The notes below the pieces were generated by a model. It did not search any database and was not told where the DNA came from. It was given only the letters and a program-made list of their open reading frames with translations. Positions 1-9,505 of a DNA stretch of 64,000 nucleotides are shown here, one piece after another (position 1 is the stretch's first letter; the number at the start of each line of letters is the position of its first letter). The translations under genes and the position numbers were made by a program. Source of the DNA: Phycisphaerae bacterium (GTDB lineage: Bacteria > Planctomycetota > Phycisphaerae > Tepidisphaerales > Tepidisphaeraceae); assembly GCA_026004655.1 (NCBI GenBank), contig BPJO01000013.1:40383-104382 (forward strand), written 5' to 3'.

Positions 1-2
1 GA

Positions 3-647
3 TTGTTGCCTTGGCTTTTTCTCCAGACCGCCATTAACGGGGGGGGGTTGTCCCTGGTTAATAATCAACCCCTGTTGAGCAAAATCTATCTTCCACGGTT
101 ATTCATTCCAACGGCCATGATCGGGTCGGCGTGCGTCGATTTTTTCATGTCCAGCATCGTCTTTACGCTCATGATCCTCTACTACGTAGTTCAAACCCAA
201 GGCACGTTCACACCAAGTTGGCAGATCGTGTTCATTCCGGGGTTGATTGCTCTGATGATGATCGGTGCGTTGGGAACTGCTTATCTGCTTTCCGCATTGA
301 CGGTCATGTTCCGAGACCTTCGATTCATCATTCCTTTTATCACGCAACTGGGAATTTGGTTAACCGCAGTGGTTTATCCTCAGACCATTTTTACGGTACC
401 CCAAAAAACTGCGGATGGTCAGATCGTTCGGGACATTCACGGGAATGCTGTTTTGGTAGCAGACTATCGGGATTGGTTGGCGTTGAACCCCTTTGCCGGG
501 ATCGTACAGGGTTTCCGGTCCGCGATCCTTGGGGAACCGTGGCAGTGGACTCAACTCATCGGGTCAATCGTCTTATGCAGTCTATTGTTTGTTCTCGGAC
601 TGTTTTATTTCAAGCGGGTCGAACGTCGATTCGCGGACATTGCCTGA
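3..647 (+). CDS. ABC-2 type polysaccharide export permease (Wzm-like), 5' truncated by window edge
   Basis: PWLFLQ...NNQPLLSKIYLPRLFIP motif typical of polysaccharide ABC-2 permeases; multiple TM segments; followed by a Wzt-like ATPase. Confidence 0.85.
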   Translation: MLPWLFLQTAINGGGLSLVNNQPLLSKIYLPRLFIPTAMIGSACVDFFMSSIVFTLMILYYVVQTQGTFTPSWQIVFIPGLIALMMIGALGTAYLLSALTVMFRDLRFIIPFITQLGIWLTAVVYPQTIFTVPQKTADGQIVRDIHGNAVLVADYRDWLALNPFAGIVQGFRSAILGEPWQWTQLIGSIVLCSLLFVLGLFYFKRVERRFADIA

Positions 648-709
648 TCGGATATTTATCAAGGTCAAACCGGTACGAACCAGACCTCGGGTCAACCCAT
701 TGATTTATC

Positions 710-1966
710 ATGAGCAAACCAGCTATTTCCATCGAGCATATTTCCAAAGCCTATAGGATTGGTCTGGCTCAACAATCCGACTCGTTCGCTTCCACGGTGA
801 AGAGTCTGTTGAAAAAACCCCTGAAAACCCTCCGAAAGTTCAATGAAGACTATTCGAGCGGGCAAGACGTGTATTGGGCTTTAAAAGATGTCTCTTTTGA
901 AGTCGAGCGCGGCGAAGTTCTCGGACTGATCGGACGCAACGGCGCCGGAAAATCGACCTTGCTCAAAGTCCTTTCACGGATCGTCGAACCGACCTCCGGA
1001 CACGCCATCATGCGTGGCAGGGTCAGTTCTCTTCTGGAAGTCGGTACGGGATTTCATCCGGAATTGACCGGACGGGAAAACATTTACCTTAACGGCGCGA
1101 TCCTTGGAATGAAACGATCGGAAATCAAACGCAAGTTCGACCAGATCGTTGAGTTTTCCGAGGTCGGAAAGTTTCTGGATACCCCGGTGAAACGATATTC
1201 GTCCGGAATGTATGTGAGATTGGCATTTAGTGTGGCTGCTCATCTCGAACCCGAAATCATGATTGTGGACGAAGTCCTGGCTGTCGGAGATGCGGCCTTT
1301 CAACAAAAGTGTCTGGGCAAAATGAGCGACGTGATGCGCCAAGGACGAACCATTATTTTTGTCAGCCACTCAATGGACGCAATTGCGTCCCTCTGCTCCA
1401 GTGTCGTCCACCTCAGAAAAGGGTGTGCGAGTGAAAAAATGAGCGTCGAGGCAGGTATCCGAAGCTATCTCGACGAAGCCGCTGCCGGGGACAATTTACC
1501 ATTGTCCCAAAAGCCGCGGACCATCCAAATCGACAACCATCCGCCGGTGTTTCATGACCTGAAAATCCGAGGCCAGGATGGTCCGACGGTGATGATCCCA
1601 GTGGGAACACGTGTCGGTTTTGATGTGACCCTGAGGAACTTTGCTGACGTCCCTGGTCATCTTACCCTCGGGATCGGTTTGAATAACGTCCGCGGACAAC
1701 GGGTTGCGTTGTTTCATACCGAATACCACAAGGGATTGACTTTCCGGGGGGTAGACGAATTGACCCTGCATTGTGATGTCGAATCCTTACCCTTGGTACC
1801 GGGGACCTATACGATCGATCTGGTGCTGGCTGACGGTTACAACATGCTCGAAAAGGTAGAACGGGCTGGTCAAATCGAGGTGGTCTTCAATGACATCCTC
1901 GGAACCGGCAAGTTGCCCAACGGAAAACAAAGCGTGGTCGTTCTTCCCTGTACCTGGAGCAATTAA
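710..1966 (+). CDS. ABC transporter ATP-binding protein, Wzt-like, with C-terminal Wzt-type domain
   Basis: Walker A GRNGAGKSTLLK, signature YSSGMYVRLAFSVAA, Walker B IMIVDEVLAVGD; about 150 aa C-terminal extension as in O-antigen exporters. Confidence 0.9.
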   Translation: MSKPAISIEHISKAYRIGLAQQSDSFASTVKSLLKKPLKTLRKFNEDYSSGQDVYWALKDVSFEVERGEVLGLIGRNGAGKSTLLKVLSRIVEPTSGHAIMRGRVSSLLEVGTGFHPELTGRENIYLNGAILGMKRSEIKRKFDQIVEFSEVGKFLDTPVKRYSSGMYVRLAFSVAAHLEPEIMIVDEVLAVGDAAFQQKCLGKMSDVMRQGRTIIFVSHSMDAIASLCSSVVHLRKGCASEKMSVEAGIRSYLDEAAAGDNLPLSQKPRTIQIDNHPPVFHDLKIRGQDGPTVMIPVGTRVGFDVTLRNFADVPGHLTLGIGLNNVRGQRVALFHTEYHKGLTFRGVDELTLHCDVESLPLVPGTYTIDLVLADGYNMLEKVERAGQIEVVFNDILGTGKLPNGKQSVVVLPCTWSN

Positions 1967-2013
1967 ACGAGTCGGTAACAAGTGAATCGTTGATCGTGAT
2001 CACCACCCATCCC

Positions 2014-3921
2014 ATGCCGCTTGTATCGATCATCATCCCAACCCACAATCGAGCCGAACTGCTGATGCAGACATTGGCTTCGGTTCGTGCTCAAACTTTT
2101 TCCGATTGGGAAGCGGTCGTCGTGGACGATCATTCGACCGATCAGACCCTGGAAAAGCTTTCGGAGTTGGAATCGCAGGACTCGAGGATTCGTCATATCG
2201 TGTTGCCCGAGGGCAAACACGGCGCCCAATCCGCCCGGAATGCAGGCATAAGCACAGCCAAGGGAGAGCTCCTCATTCTCCTGGATTCAGACGACCTTTT
2301 GGCCCCGGACTGTCTGAAAAATCGGATCAAACACCTACAAGCCAATCCCGAACTGGATGCAGTGGTTTTCGGGTGTGAAGTGTTTCGAAGCACACCCGGA
2401 GATGTCCATACGCGTTGGAACATCTTCACCGAGGAAAATGATCTGGACCGTCTGCTGAAATGGGATGTCCCCTGGCAGACGAGTTCTCCGATGTGGAGGA
2501 CCGAGTCGATTCGTCGGTTCGGAGAATGGGACGAAACCGTGGAAATGGCTCAGGACTGGTATTTTCACCTGACAGCGTTGTGTCAGGGGATGAAATACCA
2601 GAAGTTCTCGGAAATCGACCATTACTGGCGACGACCGGACGGTCATCGGGATTCGATCGGAACCCGGGCGATCAAGCCTCCCCTACTACGGTCCCGTGCC
2701 AGGACCATGTTCAAAGCCTTGGAAATACTTCGTCAGACCGATCAATTAACGGAACCCCGCAAACGAATGGTCTGCGGGTTGATTCTGCTTGCAGCAGAAC
2801 GTATCGCGGAGAAAGTCAATCGAAAAGAAGCCCTAAGTCTCTGGGAACAGGCTATTTCTGAGAATATCGTCCCGAAAGACCTTGCCCGAACCGGATGGTG
2901 GTATTTCCGTTTGTTCCGGTTCCCGGTGTGCCGACGCCGACTACGTGATAAGATTCAGGATATGCTCCGGGAACTCCCTTTGGGACGTTCACGGACATCG
3001 CTGGTTTGCCCGGTCGGAGACCGACCCACGATTTCATGTGTCATGCCGGCCTATAATGCCGAGCGTTATCTTCGTAGCGCGATTGAAAGCATCCTTCAGC
3101 AAACTTGGGGCGACTTCGAATTGATTGTCGTTGATGACGGTTCGACGGATCAGACTCTAACCATTCTCCGGGAGTACGAGAAGAAAGACGCTCGAGTTCG
3201 ACCGATATCCAGGCCGAATACCGGTCACACCCGAGCGATCAATGACGGAATCACCGCCGCACGAGGAGAGTTTATCGCCAGGATGGATTCCGATGATCTG
3301 GCTTTACCCGAACGATTTTTCAAGCAACTGAACTTCCTGCAAGAGCATCCGGAAGTCGTCCTGGTCGGTGCGAGTGTCGAACTGATCGATCCTTATGACA
3401 TCCCGGTTGGGGAGTCGATCGTCCCAACCACCCATGAAGAAATTGATTCCAAACTCCTACAGGGATATGGGGGAACGATTCCGCACCCGTTGGCTATGTT
3501 CCGAAGGTCGGCCTATGACCGGGTCGGACCTTACCGCGAAAAGTTTAATGGTTCTGAAGACCTGGATCTGTGGTTACGGATGGCCGAGATCGGAAAAGTT
3601 GCCAATCTACCCGAAATCCTCCTGAAATACCGACGACATTATCAATCCTTCAGTTTCGCTAAGAATCAGATCCAGATGCAGCACAAAACCCACATTCTGA
3701 ATGAAGCCTGCAAACGAAGAGGACTTTCCACTCCCGATATCAACTGGAACGACTACTGGAAACCTGCCCCTATGGAACAACAAGTTTTGAAATGGGGTTG
3801 GCGAGCCCTGAAAGTAGGTCGAATCGATGCGGCGCGCGGTTACGCAAGGTTGTTGGTCAAAAGAAAACCGCTTTCCCTGGACAGTTGGCGGTTGTTATAC
3901 GCGTCTTTGAGAGGTTATTGA
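2014..3921 (+). CDS. Bifunctional glycosyltransferase with two GT2 domains
   Basis: Two GT-A cores: PLVSIIIPTHNRAEL...VVDDHSTDQTL and PTISCVMPAYNAERY...VVDDGSTDQTL; start placed at ATG 2014 (ORF opens at TTG 1990). Confidence 0.85.
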   Translation: MPLVSIIIPTHNRAELLMQTLASVRAQTFSDWEAVVVDDHSTDQTLEKLSELESQDSRIRHIVLPEGKHGAQSARNAGISTAKGELLILLDSDDLLAPDCLKNRIKHLQANPELDAVVFGCEVFRSTPGDVHTRWNIFTEENDLDRLLKWDVPWQTSSPMWRTESIRRFGEWDETVEMAQDWYFHLTALCQGMKYQKFSEIDHYWRRPDGHRDSIGTRAIKPPLLRSRARTMFKALEILRQTDQLTEPRKRMVCGLILLAAERIAEKVNRKEALSLWEQAISENIVPKDLARTGWWYFRLFRFPVCRRRLRDKIQDMLRELPLGRSRTSLVCPVGDRPTISCVMPAYNAERYLRSAIESILQQTWGDFELIVVDDGSTDQTLTILREYEKKDARVRPISRPNTGHTRAINDGITAARGEFIARMDSDDLALPERFFKQLNFLQEHPEVVLVGASVELIDPYDIPVGESIVPTTHEEIDSKLLQGYGGTIPHPLAMFRRSAYDRVGPYREKFNGSEDLDLWLRMAEIGKVANLPEILLKYRRHYQSFSFAKNQIQMQHKTHILNEACKRRGLSTPDINWNDYWKPAPMEQQVLKWGWRALKVGRIDAARGYARLLVKRKPLSLDSWRLLYASLRGY

Positions 3922-3934
3922 GAATTGTAGACAA

Positions 3935-4834
3935 ATGCCCAGAATTAGTGTCATTCTCGCCGCCTACAACTCCGAAAAGTACCTGGTGTCGGCCGTGGAG
4001 TCGATTCTCCGGCAAACCTATCGGGATTTTGAGCTATTACTTTTTGACGACGGTTCGACCGACTCGACACCCCGAATTGTCAGTGAGTTCGGGACAAAGG
4101 ATCACCGCGTCATTCCGATTTCAAGACCGAACAAAGGTTTGACTCGAACGCTCAATGAAGGGATCGAACGGGCGACCGGAGAATACCTGGCCCGAATGGA
4201 TGCCGATGACATTTCACTTCCCGACCGGTTCGAGAAACAGGTGGCTTATCTCGACGCCCACCCGGAATGTGTCTGCCTCGGGACCCGGGTAACTCTCATC
4301 GATCCGTATGGTTCACCCATTCGCGTGGGGGACCACAAGCTCACCCACGAGCAGATCGAATCCGATCTGCTTCAGGGAATCGGTTGGGCGATTGTTCATC
4401 CTGCTGCCATGATGCGGACCGAGGCAGTGCGTCGGATCGGAGGTTATCGTGAACAGTTCAAAACCAGCCAAGATCTGGATCTGTTCCTGAGACTGGGAGA
4501 AATCGGTAAGTTAGCCAATTTGCCCGAACCCCTGGTTCAATACCGACAACATTTTGAAAGCGTGAACAACACCAAAGCCGATGAACAATGGCGGGTGAAG
4601 TCGATCATAGTCGCAGAGGCCTATGACCGGCGCGGGTTGCGGCGTCCTGATGAGTGGAACTTTCAAAAACGCGTCCCCAAACCGGTCGAAGCACAGATCA
4701 GCGACTGGTTCTGGGCAGCGATCAAAACCGGAAACCGCTCGGTGGCCTTTCAACATGCTAGAGATCTGTTGCGTTTGAAACCCTTTTCCACCAATACCTG
4801 GAAGATCCTGTACTGTGCTTTGAGAGGGCGATGA
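3935..4834 (+). CDS. GT2 family glycosyltransferase
   Basis: PRISVILAAYNSEKYLVSAVESIL...FDDGSTDSTP; RMDADD motif. Confidence 0.9.
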   Translation: MPRISVILAAYNSEKYLVSAVESILRQTYRDFELLLFDDGSTDSTPRIVSEFGTKDHRVIPISRPNKGLTRTLNEGIERATGEYLARMDADDISLPDRFEKQVAYLDAHPECVCLGTRVTLIDPYGSPIRVGDHKLTHEQIESDLLQGIGWAIVHPAAMMRTEAVRRIGGYREQFKTSQDLDLFLRLGEIGKLANLPEPLVQYRQHFESVNNTKADEQWRVKSIIVAEAYDRRGLRRPDEWNFQKRVPKPVEAQISDWFWAAIKTGNRSVAFQHARDLLRLKPFSTNTWKILYCALRGR

Positions 4835-5757
4835 TCATGCCTGTCGTCTCGATCGTCATGTCGGTTTACAATGGCAAATCGCTGTTGCCTGCCACCATGC
4901 AGAGCATGTTGAATCAGACATTTACCGATTTTGAGTTCATTATCATCGACGACGGTTCGAACGACGGTGCGACGGACTTGCTCCGCGATTACGCCAACAG
5001 GGATCCGCGAATCCGTCTGACGGTCCGTGAAAATAAGGGGTTGACCTACACCCTCAACGAGGGTTTGCGTCAGGCAACGGCTCCGCTTATCGCCCGCATG
5101 GATGCAGACGACATCTCCCTACCGGATCGACTGGAAAAACAGGTCCGGTTCATGAACGAACACCCCGAAGTCGTTCTTCTCGGGGGGGCTCACGATTATA
5201 TCGATGTCCAGGGTCGACGACTGTTCACGATTCGACCGCCACTGGATGATGCGTCTTTGCAACAGCAATGTCTCGAAGGCACGACACCCATTTGTCATCC
5301 CCTGGCGATGTTTCGTCGCGATACCGTTTTAAAAGTGGGTGGATATGACGAATCGTATTCGGTGGCTCAGGACTTAGAGCTCTGGTTGAGACTGGGAGAA
5401 GTCGGAAAACTGGCGTGTCTTCCGGACGTGATCCTGCAATACCGTCTTCATGAAAAAAGCATGAGTGAAACACGACAATCGCTGCAGGTTTCGGAAATGC
5501 GCCAAGCGTGCGAAGCGGCATGGAAACGACGAGGGATACAGGGAACCTTCAAAGGCGAAAAAGGCTGGCGGGCCGATGGTCAAGCCGGTTCGATCCTGCG
5601 TCAGACCCTGAAGTTCGGCTGGTGGGCTTGGAAAAGCGGCGAAAAAAGCACAGCCCGGTCGTACGGATTCAGGGCAATTCGTTTATCCCCCTTTTCGCTC
5701 GAGGGTTATAAACTGGTCATGGCCAGTTTTAAATCGACTTCGGGGAGGACAGGTTGA
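4831..5757 (+). CDS. GT2 family glycosyltransferase
   Basis: PVVSIVMSVYNGKSLL...IDDGSNDGATD; RMDADD; ATGA overlap with upstream gene. Confidence 0.9.
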   Translation: MIMPVVSIVMSVYNGKSLLPATMQSMLNQTFTDFEFIIIDDGSNDGATDLLRDYANRDPRIRLTVRENKGLTYTLNEGLRQATAPLIARMDADDISLPDRLEKQVRFMNEHPEVVLLGGAHDYIDVQGRRLFTIRPPLDDASLQQQCLEGTTPICHPLAMFRRDTVLKVGGYDESYSVAQDLELWLRLGEVGKLACLPDVILQYRLHEKSMSETRQSLQVSEMRQACEAAWKRRGIQGTFKGEKGWRADGQAGSILRQTLKFGWWAWKSGEKSTARSYGFRAIRLSPFSLEGYKLVMASFKSTSGRTG

Positions 5758-6992
5758 TGAAAACGCTCCTGGTCACCAGCGTATTGCCTTGGCCTTTGCG
5801 AAAAAACGGGGGTGGACAACGATCGGCGTTACTCAAAAAGGCGTTGGAACGATTTGGACCTGTTGACGTCTTTGCTGTGGGGGGCTCAGCGTTGAAGGAG
5901 AATACGCCGGAGTTTGACAGTCTGCTTCCTTCGCAAAACGTGATAGATTGCATTGTTCGCAACTGCCCCGTCAACGATATTCCGGCTTGGGGATTCGGAC
6001 CGTTCAAACAGTTGGCACGAACGATCCGCCAATACCAGTTCAATTATGAACCGGACCCGACCGTTCAGGACCGGTTGCAAAGGGTTTTGGAGCAACACGG
6101 GCCTTATGATCTGATCGTCGGACGATACCTTCAGCCGGTCATCCAATCCGGAGCCGATCGGATCAAAGATATTCCCAAGCTTCTGGATTTTGACGACATC
6201 GACTGGCAAACGCTGAAATCGAGCATTCGCGAAAAACCCTGGCCAGGATTGGGAGGAAAAATCGGGGCATCCTTGCTACTCTCTCGTGTCAAACAGGCCT
6301 GCGAAAAATCGCTGGACCGATTTGATCATGTTTTTGTCACCAGCGAGGAAGATCGAACGTTGCTGGACCGTCCTTCAACGGTTTTGCCGAACATTCCATT
6401 TGCGGATAACGAATCGGTGCGGATCGATGCGTTGGAAGCCGACCCCGCAAGCCGGCGTATTTTGTTTGTAGGCGACTTGCAGTTTCCACCCAACCGTGAG
6501 GGTTTGGACCGTTTTTTGAGTCGGATATGGCCGGAAGTGATCAAGCAAGTTCCGGACGCGACGGTGGATATTGTGGGAAGAGGATTAACCCCAGAACGGG
6601 CCGATCGATGGGAAAAAATACAAGGAACGAATGTCGTTGGCTTCGCGGATGAACTGGTCAGTTTTTATAAACGATGTGCATTCAATATCGTTCCGGTCTA
6701 TTTCGGTGGCGGAACCAAGATCAAAGTGCTGGAATCGCTGGCTTACGGTAGAACGGTCGTGGCCTGTTCGCACGCGATGCGGGGGTATGGTTGTCTGACC
6801 GAAACAGATCCTGCCGTCGCTGTAGCGGAATCCGACGAAGATTTCATTCATGCCTGTATCCGTTTGTTGACCGATCCGGGTCTCCGACAAGCCATGGCAG
6901 AACGGGGCAAACGAATCGTTGAACAAGTGTTTTCATTCAACCGGTTCGCATCGATCGTGGCTGACCATGTTCCACAGGAGGCGATCCGATGA
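5757..6992 (+). CDS. GT4-like glycosyltransferase
   Basis: C-terminal GT-B signature FNIVPVYFGGGTKIKVLESLAYGRTVVA; ATG 5757 preceded by GGGGAGG. Confidence 0.8.
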   Translation: MKTLLVTSVLPWPLRKNGGGQRSALLKKALERFGPVDVFAVGGSALKENTPEFDSLLPSQNVIDCIVRNCPVNDIPAWGFGPFKQLARTIRQYQFNYEPDPTVQDRLQRVLEQHGPYDLIVGRYLQPVIQSGADRIKDIPKLLDFDDIDWQTLKSSIREKPWPGLGGKIGASLLLSRVKQACEKSLDRFDHVFVTSEEDRTLLDRPSTVLPNIPFADNESVRIDALEADPASRRILFVGDLQFPPNREGLDRFLSRIWPEVIKQVPDATVDIVGRGLTPERADRWEKIQGTNVVGFADELVSFYKRCAFNIVPVYFGGGTKIKVLESLAYGRTVVACSHAMRGYGCLTETDPAVAVAESDEDFIHACIRLLTDPGLRQAMAERGKRIVEQVFSFNRFASIVADHVPQEAIR

Positions 6993-8092
6993 GAATCACC
7001 TTTGTTTTGCCCGAAGCGAGTAATGCGGGAGGCATTCGCGCGATCGCCACTTACGCAGAGCGGTTGGCAGCACGAGGTCATGAAGTATTGATAATTTCTC
7101 AACCTCGAAAGACGATTCCGATTCGACGGAAGATTAAATGCCTGATATCGGGTCAGGGTTGGCCACGGGAAAAACGGTTAGGTCCGTCTCATGTGGACAA
7201 CGCCAAAGGGATCACGCATCGCGTATTGGAGAAAAGACGCCCGGTAGTAGCTTCGGACATACCTGATGCGGACGTGATTATTGCGACCTGGTGGGAGACC
7301 GCGTTGTGGGTCCACGATCTGCCCCCATCCAAAGGCGCCAAACTGCATTTTGTTCAGCATCATGAGACCGTTTTTGATGGTCAACCGATCGAACGGGTCC
7401 GGACCGCACTACGACTACCTCTTCCCAAGATTGCCTGCGCTCGATGGATCGCCGATACTCTGCAACAGGAATACGGGCAGTCGCAAACGCTCGTCATTCC
7501 ATACGGATTGGATCACACGCTCTTCAACGCACCGCCTCGAGATAAGCAACCGATACCGACGGTCTGTCTGATGTATTCCACGACATATTTCAAAGGGTGC
7601 GACATTTCACTACAAGCCGTCAGACTCGCCAGACAGGAGATCCCGGAGTTGAAACTGATCGCGTTCGGACACTATGACCCGGCCGATCATCTTCCGGTTC
7701 CCGAAAATACCCAGTTCGAGCGTCAACCTCACCAGAAACGTATCGCAGAGCTATACGCGTCGGCCGATGCACTGTTGTTCGGTTCGCGTTGCGAAGGGTA
7801 CGGTATGCCGATCCAGGAGGCGATGGGGTGTCGAACCCCGGTGATCGGAACGCCGACCGGAGCTGCCCCTGAAACGATCATTCACGGGGGAGGAATCCTA
7901 GTGGAAATGGAAAACCCCCGTTCAATGGCCGATGCGATCGTTAAAATCGCCCGAATGTCGAATGAACATTGGCGACAGATGAGCCAAGCCGCTTATGAGA
8001 CCGCACAGATGTTCGACTGGGAACGTTCTACCGATTTGTTTGAGTCCGAGCTGAAACGCCTTGTTACCCTGCATCGACGATCGGTCACCTGA
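6989..8092 (+). CDS. GT4-like glycosyltransferase
   Basis: N-term FVLPEASNAGGIRAIATYAERLAARGHEV; FGSRCEGYGMPIQEAMGCRTPVIG. Confidence 0.85.
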   Translation: MRITFVLPEASNAGGIRAIATYAERLAARGHEVLIISQPRKTIPIRRKIKCLISGQGWPREKRLGPSHVDNAKGITHRVLEKRRPVVASDIPDADVIIATWWETALWVHDLPPSKGAKLHFVQHHETVFDGQPIERVRTALRLPLPKIACARWIADTLQQEYGQSQTLVIPYGLDHTLFNAPPRDKQPIPTVCLMYSTTYFKGCDISLQAVRLARQEIPELKLIAFGHYDPADHLPVPENTQFERQPHQKRIAELYASADALLFGSRCEGYGMPIQEAMGCRTPVIGTPTGAAPETIIHGGGILVEMENPRSMADAIVKIARMSNEHWRQMSQAAYETAQMFDWERSTDLFESELKRLVTLHRRSVT

Positions 8093-8107
8093 GACGGAGT
8101 CGGGTCT

Positions 8108-9505
8108 ATGCTCAGCACAATTCTGCTGCTTGTGATCTTTCTAGCCACGACGCTGATGACCCTCACGAAAGGGATCGGACAAACTTTCGTCTGTCTGTTC
8201 GTCCCGGTGATGCTGTTCTTGAACCTGCTTGTACCGGTCAATCTGCCCGGAATCCCCGATCTGTCGGCGGAAACCGCGTTGGGTTATGGAGTCATGGCAG
8301 GATGTTTGCTGGCGTTACCTGCACGGTGGAAAGAGATCAGTCAGCTTCGTCTGAACTTGCTGGATATTTTTATTCTGCTGATGATGATCCCTCCGGGTAT
8401 TAGTGTGTTTATCAATGATTCGATTTGGGACGCGATCAGCAAAACGGGTCAACTTTTTTTCCGTTGGGTAATGCCTTATTTTCTTGCCCGGGTTGCGTTT
8501 TTGAATCAGGACGCCCGACGAGCACTTCTGCCGGTGGTTTGCGTCTCGGTCATGGTGCTCGGATTTTTTGCCGCGGTCGAAGCACGTCTGATGCCTTATT
8601 TCATTACCCGCGCCATGGAACAGTTGAATCTGGCGAAGGTTGCGAACTCCCAGGTGTTTTATCGGTTCGGGCTGATGCGTGCACAGACGTCCTTGGGGCA
8701 TCCGATCGACCTCGGAAACATGGGTGTAATTCTGGGGGGACTAATAATCGTACTGACGCCTATTGCCGCACGACGGTTCACGCACCCGCTTGTCGTTGGG
8801 GGGATTCTTGGCGCAGGCGCCATGGTCGTTGGATCGGTCAGTTTTACGGGTCTGACCGCGACGGCAGCAGCGTTTTTTTTCCTCTTTCTCTTTAGTCGTC
8901 CGCGTTACGGAGCCAAACTGGTACTCCCTGCTGTGATCGGGCTGATTTGCTTCGTCGGATTGGTGATGAACAACATGCTGACCAAACCAATCCCCGAAGA
9001 AAGACCGACCGATCCGCTGGAAGCTTCTGTCTGGATTCGTATCCGGATCATCCAGGAAGGTTGGGAAAAGGCCATGAACGCGGGGTTTTTTGGTGAAGGA
9101 CAATATATCAGCACAGAAGGAATCGGAACCGGAAGCATTGATAACGCCTATATCCTGTTTGTGATGCAATACGGGTGGGGGTATCTGATGATGTGGATTA
9201 TTTTTGCGATTCTTATCGGATGGTATGCTGGCCATGCTTTGCAACGGACCCGCCTTCCCAGCGAACGATTCCCTGTTGCGGCTTTGTCTGCCTGCATTTG
9301 TGCGATCTTTTTGGCGATGTATACCGTTTACTTTGGATTCGTGTACGCCGTGTTCTTCCTGATACTCGTAGGGATTTTGTCCACGATGTACCAGATTTTC
9401 TCGGTGTTGGGTCCGGGTTACGCTCCGGTTTCGAGCATTTCTCCGGTCCGGACATCGGTTTCGTCCGGTTCATCGTATCACCCCCTTCCCGGAGGTAGGG
9501 GATGA
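8108..9505 (+). CDS. O-antigen ligase/polymerase-like polytopic membrane protein
   Basis: About 10 hydrophobic segments; position in the EPS operon; large loop before C-terminal TMs. Confidence 0.65.
   Translation: MLSTILLLVIFLATTLMTLTKGIGQTFVCLFVPVMLFLNLLVPVNLPGIPDLSAETALGYGVMAGCLLALPARWKEISQLRLNLLDIFILLMMIPPGISVFINDSIWDAISKTGQLFFRWVMPYFLARVAFLNQDARRALLPVVCVSVMVLGFFAAVEARLMPYFITRAMEQLNLAKVANSQVFYRFGLMRAQTSLGHPIDLGNMGVILGGLIIVLTPIAARRFTHPLVVGGILGAGAMVVGSVSFTGLTATAAAFFFLFLFSRPRYGAKLVLPAVIGLICFVGLVMNNMLTKPIPEERPTDPLEASVWIRIRIIQEGWEKAMNAGFFGEGQYISTEGIGTGSIDNAYILFVMQYGWGYLMMWIIFAILIGWYAGHALQRTRLPSERFPVAALSACICAIFLAMYTVYFGFVYAVFFLILVGILSTMYQIFSVLGPGYAPVSSISPVRTSVSSGSSYHPLPGGRG

Noticed and set aside
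131-703. Long overlapping ORF (190 aa) inside the permease
   Set aside because: Composition is Arg/Ser/Cys-rich, typical of an out-of-frame translation of a real gene; no motif.
8741-9244. 167-aa minus-strand ORF inside the O-antigen ligase-like gene
   Set aside because: Antisense to a well-supported membrane protein; low-complexity basic composition.
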